NCBI RefSeq assembly: GCF_035582795.1
Contig: NC_134368.1
Coordinates: 10,190,501-10,254,500, forward strand
Reading direction: 5' to 3'
DNA: 64,000 bases
Source: Mycteria americana
Lineage: Eukaryota > Chordata > Aves > Ciconiiformes > Ciconiidae
This document shows, piece after piece, positions 48,790 to 59,892 of this stretch (the first letter of the stretch is position 1; each line of letters begins with the position of its first letter). Below the pieces are notes generated by a model. The model had not been told where the DNA came from. It was given only the letters and a program-made list of their open reading frames with translations, and ran no database searches. A program made the translations under genes and the position numbers.

Positions 48790-49560
48790 GTTCAAAACCA
48801 CCAAAGTCGCGGGAGAACAGAAGATAGCTAATATGCTACCAGTTCTAAAAAAGGATTGACAGGGAGACCTGAGAATTGCACGCAGCAGACAGAGTATCTG
48901 TTCTGGGCAAGTGAACAGAAACTTTCGAAGGATTTGAGTATGTAAACTCAGGTTTAATATGACACAGTGACAAGAGTCAAGACCATTTTTATAGACCAAA
49001 AGAATACAGCAGAACCAGATAAACTGCTGACAAAAGCAGCTAGGATAATCCCAAGTAATGTACAGACTAGGAGTCTTCAGTCTGGACAAGAGATGACTGA
49101 AGAAGGAGATGATAGAAGCTTATAAAACCATGAGTGACCAGAGAATGACTATTTGCTGTCCCTTCCCAAACAAGAAGTGGAGTGCACTGAATGAAACCAG
49201 CTGGAGGTAGGGTCAGAGCAAATAGGGTGATGCTCTTGACCTACTGCGTATTTCAGTTGTGGAAGTCCTCATTGCAGGATATTGCTGATGCTAAAAATTT
49301 ACATGGGTTTAAAAAGCAGCTGTTCAGACTCATGCCTGAAAATCCTATTGCAAACTGTTAAATATAAAACCACCAATTTTGATTCAGGAGGTGCCTGAAC
49401 CACAAGTTGTTGCAGGTTAACAGTGTTGTAGGAAGACATTGTGGTTGACCTGGTTTTATATTTTTCTGTACACATTTCTTATTGGTCAGTGCCAAGGATG
49501 AGACACTGGCCTCGGAAGGATCTTTGGTGTGATCTGGTGCAGTTGTTCATATGTGTAGAA
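48790..49560 (+). mobile_element. Ancient CR1-type LINE fragment
   Basis: Plus-oriented and heavily diverged. Recognisable in order: AGTCTTCAGTCTGGACAAGA, then AGCTTATAAAACCATGAGTG, then GATATTGCTGATGCTAAAAA, and the 3' end TTATTGGTCAGTGCCAAGGA followed by a GGATCTTTGGTGTGATCTGG phrase. This is the standard 3' order of old bird/reptile CR1 copies. It is full of stops and has no octamer tail left. Boundaries are approximate. Confidence 0.6.
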
Positions 49561-49902
49561 ATGAGCCTCTTCCCAAATTCATAAGGCAAACCTCCCTGTG
49601 CTCCAGAGAGCCACTCCTTTTTATCCCTTAGAAACAAACAGTTTTAGAAAGTCTTGAAGTTCTGGGTTTTCCATTGCCCGAGGACAGGGCACCATTAAGT
49701 AGGCCAGTGGCCCTGCTTCTGCAGCCCAGTACATTGCAGAGACCACTCCAAAGGGAGGAGTAAAGGCTCCTTTTTGAAGGGAAAGAAATGGTACTGCAAA
49801 ACATTTGTCTACTGCCAGGAAGAAGCTATATAATTACTTGGATATTAGGATCTTCTGCATAGCGTACAAGCCCAGTCCTGTCTAGCTGTCACTCCTTGCC
49901 CT

Positions 49903-50196
49903 ATGGCCTTTCCTCTGCTTCTGTCTTGGCTTTTTGTCAAGCCACTGTCCAAGCTGCCCTTTGTGCTGACCATTGGATATGCAGATCATCTCTCCCGTGC
50001 CATAAAGAAATCTTGCAGCAATGCCCAGTCTTGCAGCAAAGTAGCAAACACTTGTGCCTCTGAAGAATGTCTGAAAGTGATTGTATGTTACTGTGGTCGT
50101 GCTGCTGAGCTGGGAAATCTCTTCCAGACTTATGGTCCTGTGTCTTTGATGGCTCTGGCACTGTTTTGCCTCTTGTCCCTCTTCATCTACATATAG
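49903..50196 (+). CDS. 97-aa ORF with cysteine cluster and hydrophobic C-terminus, gene unknown
   Basis: ATG at 49903 to TAG at 50194-50196. The first ~24 residues (MAFPLLLSWLFVKPLSKLPF) are hydrophobic, possibly a signal sequence. Residues 38-64 hold six cysteines (C38, C44, C51, C56, C62, C64), and the C-terminus (PVSLMALALFCLLSLFIYI) is a hydrophobic tail right at the end, as in GPI-anchored or tail-anchored proteins. A CTGTCTAG acceptor-like site lies 19 bases before the ATG, and an AATAAA at 50570 gives a plausible 3' end, so this could be a terminal exon. I recognise no family, and a 133-codon frame is open on the opposite strand, so chance is a real alternative. Confidence 0.25.
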   Translation: MAFPLLLSWLFVKPLSKLPFVLTIGYADHLSRAIKKSCSNAQSCSKVANTCASEECLKVIVCYCGRAAELGNLFQTYGPVSLMALALFCLLSLFIYI

Positions 50197-50569
50197 AGTA
50201 TTTTTTCTGCCCTCTGAAAGCCTGACATTTTTAACATGAAAAATGGAAAGCATTAGTGCAAACAGGCTTTCTCTTCCCATCATACTTTAAAACTGCCGCT
50301 GTGCCTCCTACAAGAAGTGCATTTTTTCTCCTCAAAATCCAAAGGTCCCTGTTAAATCCAAACTGTTGTTTCATATGTATTTAATAGGGCCATCAGAACA
50401 TGCATGCATCCTTCTCACTGTACACCTTGTCCTGTTTTATTTCCTGTACTGCATCATGTGGTTGTCTCTTGCTTTGTGACTGCATTGAAAGCTGTCTGGG
50501 GCAAAGAAGTTGTCATATCAATAGCACTGGAAGGTGGCCATCACACCTTCAGGTGTTGTGAACTTATTA

Positions 50570-50575
50570 AATAAA
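50570..50575 (+). terminator. Candidate poly(A) signal (AATAAA)
   Basis: Canonical AATAAA 374 bases after the stop of the 97-aa ORF, followed by TG-rich sequence (GGCCTGTTGCTCTAG). It supports a transcript end here only if the ORF is transcribed. Confidence 0.3.
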
Positions 50576-50589
50576 AATCACAATGTAAA

Positions 50590-53500
50590 ATATGCTGGCC
50601 TGTTGCTCTAGTTTCAAGCATAGTATTTGTTTTTATGCATAGGTTTGCAGTTTAATCTCCATGTAGATATTCCTTAACCTTCTAACTCCAGCTTGCTGTT
50701 CTGACTGTAACTTTGTAGAGATGGGGAGTGGCAGAGATGGTATTTTCAGGGCCTCTAAGCTCCTGAATTTTAAAAAGTGGCTTAAAACATAAGAAAAAGA
50801 GTTCCAAGCACGGATGCCATGTGAAAGGAAACGCAAATATCTGCATATATTCTATTTCTTTCATTGGTCTGCCTATGCTTTTCTTTCCTAACAGTCAAGG
50901 CTGTCATCATTTGATTTCAGCCCTGAACCATGCACTTGCTGAAAACCTACTAACATACCAGCTTGTCTTCATTAGCCTTGAGTGCCTTTTGCTGTTTAAA
51001 TCAAACTAAGTGATACTGCACTTTTCTGGCCATTTAAGTGATAAAACTATAGCTTGTTCTCTTTGTCAATAGAGTCTGAAAATGGAACAGGACTGGCAAC
51101 TCTCTCATTATTCTTTATATAGCTTTACTCTTCTTTGAGAGTCCAAATCATCAGGAAAGACTGCTGACTGGTGATGCAAGTTAGACCATTCCATAGGGTA
51201 AGCAGGACACAGGTTTCAAGGGAGGCCGGTATTCACATTCTTGTTTTGGGGTGGAGGGATCTGAATTTTCTGAGTGTGTGCACTAATAGCTGCACTTAAC
51301 AAACACTTAATGTTCATGCTCAGGCAAACATAATGGCAGCGTCAGCCCTGAGCTACATATAATTGTTAGATGTTTTTAAGCATTGAAGCTATTTTAGTTT
51401 TGTTAAGATTAGAACTTTATTTTTACCCTCATCCTTTATTTTATTCCTAAATTCCATAAAACATTTGGCAATGCAAAAGCCAGTAGGTACCACTGACAAA
51501 GAGATGAAGGAATCACATCGCTGGAAAATGTAAATACAGCAGATTTTTTTGCTCTGTGAAGTATCAGTTGTTGCATTACAGCAGTTGGGGTCTTGTGTTA
51601 ATTGTTAGAGAATGTAGAGACAAAACACAGCTTCTATTTAGCTTTAAGTGCAAAGAACGTTTAATGCATGCCAATTTGATGTGCATAAGGTTATTTATCT
51701 AAGGGGATCTTCTACAAAATGAGCAGAAAGTGTAGGAGCTTGTCTGTATAACAGAATTGTGTCTAGTCCAAATTAATGGAAAGATCTGCTAATGTGAACT
51801 ACATTTTAGTGTCAAATCTGGACTAACTTTTGAGCAAACCAACGCTCATTTAGGCAAACAATATTGACAAAATTTATCAGATTGTGTGGCTTCTGCACTG
51901 AGCTTGGTGAAACTTGGCATTTTCCTTTGTATAAATCCCAACAGACTTTAATGTTGCCAGTAATACGAGGTTTAATGAGGTGGTATCTGTTCAGCTTTCG
52001 ACCACAACCCAAAAAGATGACCACGGTTTCACTCTGAAACTCTTCAGTTTAATATAGGGGCTGGGGAGAGACACAAACTTTTGGACCAAAATCAAAGTTA
52101 CCAGCATTTGTGAATGCTTATAGTCAAGGCTTTCATTGGAGGCCATCTTTAGTGCTGTAAATTGACTTTCAAAGCTCTGGGCATTGTGGGTTATTTCTCT
52201 TCCCCAGTTAAAGGGCAGAACTTCATCCATACAGTAAATTTGTTACACATGGTTTCTTGTCTAAGCAGCTCTTGCATTCATCCTGGACTACATCTACACT
52301 GTAATAAAGCATCCAGCTTGTGAAAAGTATCTGGTTTCAGCCAACAGCACTGAATATAAGTAATGCACAATTCAGTCTTGCATTGAAGTGGGAACTGAAC
52401 AATGTTTAAATGCCTTTTGACAGCTGGTATATTGCATATTTAAAGTATGGTTGGTTTTATATACAATGTGAAATCAAACTGTGTTTTACCCAGGAAGGTT
52501 GAACCATGTCCTAGAAGTCAATAGCTTTTCTAAAATAAAATGAGATCTCCCCACCTTCCCTTTCTGTATGCACATACAGGCTGTGTAGAGGAGAACTGCC
52601 TGTGCCTTTTGTTACCCTGGTTTTTGTAGCCACAGAATAACGTACTCAAACGCCAGCACTTACAAAAACAACCAACAGATTCTTCCTGACCATCAACTGC
52701 TCTCACAACACATGAATTCAGAAGGGATTTTTACACACAATTCTCTAGCAACTAAAAAATGACATGCTTATATCTTCCTAGACAGGGATAAGACTGGCAG
52801 TAGCAACGCAAATAGCTCAGCGGCATTCAGACTGAGTGTACACAAACAGTACACAGCCCTTGCCTATGCTGTAAATTTACCCCACGTCCAGCACAGTGAT
52901 CAGTTGCTGGATTTCCAGCAGTCCAAGGCAAACCTCAAGTATAAACTAGGAAAACTGGTATTTTGCCGGTGGTTCTTACTTTTTCTTGGAACCAAAAGCC
53001 TGAACTGACCTTCATTTCACAAGAGCTTGACAGCAGCCCCTCCTGTGCAGCAGAAAGCATTCTAGGCTTTAGAAAGTATTTAAAGATGCTTGTCACTCTT
53101 GTGTCCCTTGATTTTTTGGAGAACTGATCAAGCCTGGATGCTTTCCCACATCTTACACTGTGGTAAAAGAGGCCTTTGGAGTTGACTAGTTCCTGCATTA
53201 AAGGATCTTGGTGCTAAGTTTCTATCATACTCCCTATTTGCAGCCACATCCCTGTTTTTGCAGTGTTGCGTGGACTTTGTTGGGACAGCTGCAGTGTCTC
53301 GAAGCCTCATAGTCTGACCAAGGTTCAGCTTGTGGTTGGGTTCTTGAAGAGTTTTCCAGGAAGTTCTAAGATGGGGAACTTGTCAAGCAATGATGCCAAG
53401 AACAAATTTGTCAGTTCATGAGGGAGACTTTTTTCCCCACCAAACCTCTGACTTAGTGTTTAAAGAAGATACTGAGCCATCAAGCAAAGGTGAATCATTA

Positions 53501-53965
53501 TCTCATGGCATGAGGGACAAGATAAGTATAGGGTGCTTTAATTTTCAGTCCTTCTCAGGGCCTGAGATGGCTGTCAGAAAAAAAAGGCAATACAATTTAT
53601 TCTGTTTATGGGCTGAAACATCTACAGTGCAGCAGCCTCTCACCTCTCAATTCATCTGCAAGACTGTGAAATAATTATTTAAACGAGGATTAAGAGCTGT
53701 GGGCCCTGGCAGCTGCCCTGCAGCCTAATGTCTCTGAATTCCTTTATCAGTGACCCATCCCAAAATGGGAATGTTCTCTAGCCATCATACTTGCTTAGAT
53801 CAGAAAAACATTGCCTTTGCCCTGATAACTGAGGAAGGAGGAATAGTCTGAATTCCAGATGCTGCACAAAGGCAATGCATTTCTCCCAGGCGTGTCTGTG
53901 TTTATGCTGGAATTACAACACAGAGAGCTGGGAAGTGACTGCCTGGGAAGCAAAATGATTCTTGT
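50590..53965. other. Intergenic DNA, no gene seen
   Basis: AT-rich intergenic DNA without recognisable coding, RNA or repeat content. Short ORFs only. Confidence 0.45.
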
Positions 53966-55170
53966 AATCATAGAATCACAAAAAACAGGAAGGGAAAGGT
54001 ATCCATAAGAAATCACCCAGTCCATCCCTTCTCTTTATGCAAGGCCGACTATCCCAATGCCATTCCCAAATGATGTCTAATTTATACATACAGGCTTAAA
54101 TATCCCCGTCTTTCACAGGCAAACCATCCCAGTGCCATCCCTATTTTTAAGAAGTTTTCCAGGGGCTTTGGTGGTGCCTCCTTGATGCAATTTAAACCTC
54201 TGGTTATTTCTGCTGCTGTTGGTGTCTCTGCTAGTTCCTAGTATTGCAGTGACTAAACCAGATGCAGTACTACAGCTCAGACCTTCTGAAGGCATTCTAA
54301 GCTCCTGCACTTTTTTTTGTATATCCCCGTACAATTGCATTTTTTTGGCAATGACAGAATATTGTAGACTGATTTCAGCTCATGACTCCCTAGCACCGTA
54401 GAAGTGCCACTTAACCTGCTGTTCCCCATTCTAAATATGAGCCGTTGATTATTCCTGATGAAGTGTAGCACCTTTTTCTCATCCTTATCAAATTTTATTC
54501 TGGTTTTAGACCCTTTTTTTCAACTTATCTCTATGATTTAGAATTCTAGTCCTCTCCCCCAGCATTGCTTATAACCTCCCAGGCTGATGTTACATCTTAA
54601 ATAACCATTTTGCTTATTCATTATCCAGCTGACTAATGAAATGCTGAATAACCCTTGACCTAAGTGAGTCTCTGCAGACCCCATGTGATATATCTCTCCA
54701 TGGTCACAGTGACCCATTGCTAACTCTCAGCAGTGACCCAGCCAGTTTTGCTGGCCTCACAGTAGTTTCCTTCATTTGCTTCTGACAATGCTGTGTGACA
54801 CAGCATCAGAAATTTTCCTGAAGTTGATTAAATTTGGCTTTTCCCTACCTGCAAGGCCTGTTACCACGTCACAGAAGGAAACTAAACTGGTTTGACTTGG
54901 TTCTTGACACATACCTCTTATTTGCAACTCCACTTCTTGTTTTCCAAATGCTTACAAACTGTTGGTGGGATTTTTGCTTCTAAAACATTCCCAGGGACTG
55001 ATTGTAAACTGGTTTGTGTGTCATTTTCCAGTTTCTCTTCCCCCTTTTAAAGATAGTCACTGTATTTACTGTTTTCCATGGCTGGTATAACCCACATCTT
55101 TCCTGAGCTCTCAGCAATAATTGCTCATGGTGGTTGCTTTACTTTCTTCTTTAAATATTCTGAGGTAGGT
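53966..55170 (-). mobile_element. Ancient CR1-type LINE fragment, about 1.2 kb
   Basis: Minus-oriented. It begins with a degraded octamer tail (AATCATAGAATCACA at 53967) and runs backward through the 3' UTR and reverse-transcriptase region. Recognisable plus-strand phrases in the expected reverse order are CAGATGCAGTACTACAGCTC, TGAATAACCCTTGACCTAAG with GAGTCTCTGCAGACCCC, CACAGTGACCCATTGCTAAC, and CAGCAATAATTGCTCATGG. It carries many stops and indels. The right end is approximate. ORFs of 60-75 codons inside it are not genes. Confidence 0.65.
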
Positions 55171-56794
55171 CTAGTGATAGCCCTGAGTAAAAAGAGAGCT
55201 CTAGGCAGATTAAAACCCAGAAAAGTGACCTGGCACAAACCTGCAAGCATATGTAACCAAAGCAAATTTCTGCTAAATGTTCTTACCTAAAACACGTTCA
55301 CTGGTGTTAGTTGTGTTAGCCTCCTGCTCGCTAGTTCACCTTATTTTGGTTGGTAGATAAAATAGATGCTAAGCCGTGTATCTCTTTCTAGGCATCAACT
55401 TGATTAACTTTCCCCTTCCGCTGAACGGAGAACAAACTCTTCTCTGGTTTTTGTCTTCATTACTCCCCATGTGTTTAAAGAATGCTTTCTTGCTGTTCTT
55501 CATGTTTCTCACTATTTGCATCTGGTTTTGCTTCTGGGCCTTTCTGGGGTTGTGCCTGTATTCTCTTGCCACTCTATTGTTCAAATAATAGTAACCAGAC
55601 ACAGATTCTTCTGTCTCTGCGCTTTCTTCTTCCGTTTAAGTTCAACAAGGGGCTTATGGCCATGTTAGCAGGCAGTGATTTACCACTTCATATTACACTG
55701 GGATTAACCACCCTATTTGCCATGTGGACCCATGACTATAATAATGGAGTTCTAAAATTAGAACCTTTGCCTGCACCTTCCTTTCATGCACACATATTTA
55801 ACTCAGGCCTTTAACGTTAGTGATTTTAACTAGGTATATACATTTTCTTCCTCCACTGCAAAGATGTAACTTTCAATACCTGTAACACTTAGGCATCAAT
55901 AAGAGATTTTCTGAGGGAGCTACCAGATGTCTGTCCTCACTAATCATCTTCCCAGTAAATGTCTGGATGTTTCTGATTATTTTGGAGGAAGCTCTTCTTT
56001 TGTTAGCAAATGATAATTAGGTATGGATTCTCTGTAGAAAAGGAAAACAAAGTATAAATATTTCCGACAGCCCTTTGGGATTCACTATGACATTCTTCAG
56101 ACACCAAAGGGACTCCTGTGAATCTCTTGGAATTTTCTCATCCTTCAAAGTAAATTTAGTACTGGTATCCCTTAGTCATAGTGGTAGGCAATAGTGAATG
56201 TAATAGCAAAGCAAGTCATGCAAGTGCTTTCATGCTTCTCTCTTCTTCAGCTTTGCTGGAGGTGATAGAACAACACAGGTTTCTGGAAGTTTTCCATGCA
56301 GACTGGCTCCTGTTCCCTGTGAACTGAGAACTGCATCTTGGACCACACAGTTCTGTTAGCAAAAGGAGTTGGGAACTTTTTTCATGCTTCTTAAAGACCG
56401 GGGCGTTTGACACAAAAACTGGCCTGACTCTGCAAATGCAATGTCTGATTATTTTACGTTGGCACCAAACACTTAAAAAAAAAAGGACATTATTTTAAGC
56501 TTAGTAGTGTCCTGTCACACAGCAATAACACCTTCAACCCCATTAGATGGTGAATAGACAGGGCCCGACTGCAGATCCCCCTCACTGTCACAAGTGGGAG
56601 CAGGTTCAATGGTGTTGTACTGTCTGGATGGCAGTAGTCCAATTCAGCAAGGACTCCTTCTGTGGTGCTATCACAGTGTTAAGTCTGGATAGTGGGTGGC
56701 TGAGCAGCCAGAAGCCAAGACAGAGACAGTCCATCCTTTCACAGAGAAGCTTTATTGGATGCATGTACAATTATGCAAAATTTTGCTGTGACAC
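55171..56794. other. Intergenic DNA, possible LTR-like remnant at the right end
   Basis: No gene recognised; a 110-codon plus-strand frame at 55482-55814 is hydrophobic and low-complexity. Near 56500-56790 the sequence has features seen in old retroviral LTRs read on the minus strand (AGAAGCTTTATTGG, an inverted AATAAAGCT), just where a CR1 has inserted. I cannot confirm an LTR by eye. Confidence 0.3.
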
Positions 56795-57210
56795 CTCTCC
56801 TATGAGGACAGGCTGAGAGAGTTGGGGTTGTTCAGCCTGGAGAAGAGAAGGCTCAGGGGAGACCTTATTGCAGCCTTTCAATACTTAAAGGGGGCTTATA
56901 AGAAAGATGGGGACAGACTTTTTAGCAGGGCCTGTTGCGATAGGACAAGGGGTAATGATTTTAAACTAAAGGAGGGTAGATTCAGACTAGATATAAGGAA
57001 GAAACTTTTTACACTGAGGGTGGTGAAATGCTAGAACAGGTTGCCCAGAGAAGTGGTAGATGCCCCGTGCCTGGAAACATTCAAGGTCAGGCTGGATGGG
57101 GCTCTGAGCAACCTGATCTAGTTGAAGATGTCCCTGCTCATTGCAGGGGGGTTGGAGTGGATGACGTTTAAAGGTCCCTTCCAACCCAAACCATTCTATG
57201 ATTCTATGAT
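56795..57210 (+). mobile_element. CR1 retrotransposon, 5'-truncated, young
   Basis: Plus-oriented CR1 3' end: [20 protein letters not shown], then [20 protein letters not shown] and [18 protein letters not shown] of the reverse-transcriptase C-terminus. The RT stop is followed by the 3' UTR (GGTCCCTTCCAACCCAAACC) and the octamer tail ending ATTCTATGATTCTATGAT at 57210. Very similar to the copy at 26548. Only the last part of the protein is present. Confidence 0.96.
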
Positions 57211-58235
57211 ATATAGACCCTAATAACAAGATATCACCAAACCACGTGTAGGCATCCTTGGAGTCTTGGCATCCTGGGAATGACATATTTCAGGACGTTC
57301 AGCTTCTCTTTATTCCAAATTTTCCCAAGTTCTCTGCTCTGATCCCCTTTTATACTTTCTGCAGTTGTTTAAGATGGGTAACACCTCTGCTTACTTCTGT
57401 GGTTGCCCTTCCTCCCTGAGATGTCAAATTCCTTTCCTTACCTCATTGTGGGTTGTACTGCTTGTTCTACGTACCTACTGCAAAGACCAGGCAGTTATGA
57501 AAAAGATTTTACAAAATAGTTAGAATTTTAGAAAAGACTATATTGATACCTTGAAAAAATATTAGAACAAACAGTGCTTTCCACCTTATCAAAGGTTATT
57601 GCATCTGTAGGCAATTCCTTTCTGTCCTTTTCTTGAAGCTCATGTATGAAAAATACGATATGGCCATGGGACCATAATGAGGGTATACACAAGGAACACA
57701 TATGCCAGGGTGAATGGAAGTGTAAGGTTTGGATTTTGTGTCAGAATTTCCATTTGGTGTTATTTAAAACTGCAGATCAGGGCTACACTATGTGACCAGC
57801 CCTAGATATGTGTATAGTCAAACTGTACAATGTTGTTCCATTATATCCTGGCTCTTACGGAGCTGCTTCTTTAACAGGCATCTGAGGCCTGTGAAGTGAC
57901 AAACAATGTTAAACTGGGCCATCTCACACAACCTCACTTCAGGCATCCAACTTAAGAGCTTGGATTAGGAGTCTCAGCTTCTCATAAAGTCAGTGGAGCC
58001 ATTTTGGTGCATACGTGTGCTCTGACTCACCTTATGAGGACCCCATTGACTGAGACCTTTATTTGGACCTTCCACGCAAGGGAAGTTGAGTTTCAGTTGC
58101 ACTTTGGGCTAAAGTTTGCTCAGCGTGTCATTCTTGTAGGAATTGCTTCCACTACTCTGGGCTGCCCCCCTGCAACATCCCCTATTGCATGCACAAGGCA
58201 ATTCGACTTTGCCAGAAAGTGGTCAAGAGCCTGGA
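57211..58235. other. Intergenic DNA, no gene seen
   Basis: No coding or RNA gene recognised. The first 250 bases may continue the LTR-like remnant interrupted by the CR1. Confidence 0.4.
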
Positions 58236-58368
58236 TTCACAGAATCACAGGAATCGTTGGAAAAGACCTTTAAGATCATCGAGTCCAACCGTAAACCTAA
58301 CACTACCAAGACCACCACTACACCATGTCCATAAGCACCTCATCCAGACGTCTTTTAAATACCTCCTT
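58236..58368 (-). mobile_element. Short CR1 3'-end fragment
   Basis: Minus-oriented CR1 tail: ATTCACAGAATCACAGGAAT, then AAAGACCTTTAAGATCATCG and ACCACCACTACACCATGTCC, ending in TCTTTTAAATACCTCC. Same subfamily as the copy at 3321 (shared wording), 5'-truncated to about 130 bases. Confidence 0.93.
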
Positions 58369-59370
58369 TGAGATGACTTTTAAGCTAACCTGGTCCAAAA
58401 GCATAAGCATTGAAATGAGGGATGTGAGAGGTAATTCTGAGGAAGCCACAGGACCAAGTAAAATAGAAGCAGAGTACATTATGGATGACAGTCTCCAGGG
58501 CTGAAGAAAGCCAGGGATGAATTGTGTCTCAGCCCAGGAAGGCTCATGCCTCCACAGCCTGGCAGGTTAGTTATTCTGCACAGACCAGGAAGGCTGGAGC
58601 CGGCTCCCTGGTGAGAGGAGGTGAAGCGTCCTCCCCTGAGAGAAGGACAAAGCCATGAATTGAACAGATACGTTGCAAGATGGGTCTTTAGAGGAGCAAG
58701 AGGTTTTGCCCCTCACTCTGGGGCAAACAGGTATTCAGAGCTTCTCTCTCTCTTTACCAAAAGGTATCAGCTCCACTTTCTGAACATTTGATCTCAGCCA
58801 GGTCCTTACGGAAATCTCCTATCCAGGAGGGCTCATGCTTGAGCTTTGTCAAGACACAGCCTATTAGCAAAATCCTAGATCAAGAGTTGAGCTTGAAGCA
58901 GGCTTCCTTAAACTTTTGCGGTACATAGGTTTTGGCTGGGCTGTTATCACGGTTACCTGGTGTGATGCTGTGCAGGATCCATATTCTTGGTTGGTTGATG
59001 TGCCAATGTTGCTGTTGTCCACAAGGCTTCGTTTTCAGTGTAGTTAAACGAAGCCGATAACGGAGTCTGCCCAGGAGCCCAGGGCACCATCAGCAGGCCC
59101 TGCATCTTTATTTTTCTGAGCAAACTTTTGAGTTTTCATCTCATTTGAACCTCCCAGAACAAAATCTCACTTTGAGTTATAGCTAAAGCAAGGGATGGGA
59201 GCTGCATATTTCAGCACCGTCCCTTTGGGAATAAAAGCAACAAACACAAAAATTGCCTAAGACCCTCTCATGTGGGTGGCAGCAGCCAGTGTTCACCAAG
59301 GAGAGCTCATGGCCTTCAAGGAGTGGAGGCAGAGGAGTACAGCAGCGACCATCCACCACATTGTGGTCCC
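58369..59370. other. Upstream flank of the second NICOL1-like gene
   Basis: No gene or clear repeat. Moderately G+C-rich compared with the flank of the first NICOL1 gene. Confidence 0.4.
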
Positions 59371-59411
59371 TTTAAATCTTCTTCTCCACTTGGCAGCTCC
59401 AATTTTTCAGT

Positions 59412-59425
59412 GTTGCTATAGCAAA
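59412..59425 (+). promoter_or_regulatory. RFX X-box-like element of the second NICOL1-like gene
   Basis: GTTGCTATAGCAAA keeps the inverted half-sites of an X-box, and a CCATGGCAATG half-site follows at 59429. It lies 41 bases after TTTAAATCT (59371) and 145 bases before the AGATCAG|GTACT donor; the corresponding distances in NICOL1 are 36 and 152. Order and spacing show that the promoter was duplicated together with the gene. Confidence 0.55.
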
Positions 59426-59429
59426 TCTC

Positions 59430-59557
59430 CATGGCAATGACCCTAATCAGGGAAGGGGGTATGCGGGGGGGACGCATGCTCAGAGTGGCTGCTGGAGCCT
59501 CGCCTGCTCGCTACAGCTGCTCCAAGGGTCTGGCACACAGGCGAAGAGAAAGATCAG
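59430..59557 (+). other. Noncoding first exon of the second NICOL1-like gene (start approximate)
   Basis: Ends at AGATCAG|GTACT (donor at 59558), the same ten-base context as the NICOL1 first exon. CATGCTCAG lies at 59474, 83 bases before the donor, against 85 bases in NICOL1. The sequence between is richer in G+C than in the first copy and otherwise well diverged. No transcription start can be seen. Confidence 0.55.
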
Positions 59558-59616
59558 GTACTTAGCAAACTGGTCCTTGGGGTGCCTCGCAAGCCCCTGG
59601 CGTGTCGCTGCAGTGA

Positions 59617-59654
59617 TGTGTGCGTGTGGGTTTGCGTGTGCGTGTGGGTCTGTG
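59617..59654. repeat. GT/GCGT-rich alternating tract
   Basis: TGTGTGCGTGTGGGTTTGCG and the following GTGTGCGTGTGGGTC contain two copies of GCGTGTGGGTYTG. Alternating purine-pyrimidine DNA, in intron 1 of the second NICOL1-like gene. Confidence 0.75.
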
Positions 59655-59768
59655 CTTATCAGGTCTTGTCCTCTCCTTTGTGGGGAGCGTGCTGGGAGCA
59701 AACTGCTGATTTTCACTATTTCTCCTCGTTTCAGGCAGGGAAGAAAGCTTGAATTATTGATGAGAGTA

Positions 59769-59892
59769 ATGGCGTTGCCGTCTGTCTGGAGCATGATGCG
59801 TGTGGCGATCCCGTTCATCTCGGTGGTTGGCCTGCTAAGCGTGAGGCTTGTGGGGGCCGGCCAGGACTCTGGGAGTGTCATTCCTGCAGAAA
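59769..59892 (+). CDS. NICOL1-like paralogue, coding exon 1 (signal peptide); gene continues past window
   Basis: Encodes 41 residues plus one base, MALPSVWSMMRVAIPFISVV then GLLSVRLVGAGQDSGSVIPA-E. It is exactly as long as coding exon 1 of NICOL1 and aligns to it without gaps (14 of 41 identical by my count; the last ten are QDSGSVIPAE against QEAGTAIPAE). It is a clear signal peptide with cleavage likely near residue 30. The exon begins at about 59735 after CGTTTCAG and ends at GAAA|GTATGTACC, the same donor and phase 1 as NICOL1. The ATG at 59769 has good context (G at -3 and +4); another in-frame ATG at 59760 has a weak one. The core exon (SRPCVDC type) is not in the remaining 4.1 kb, so either it lies further right or the copy is partial. 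Confidence 0.75.

Noticed and set aside
49882-50283. 133-codon minus-strand ORF opposite the 97-aa ORF
   Set aside because: No recognisable motif; the plus-strand frame has the more protein-like layout and a following AATAAA. Neither is secure.
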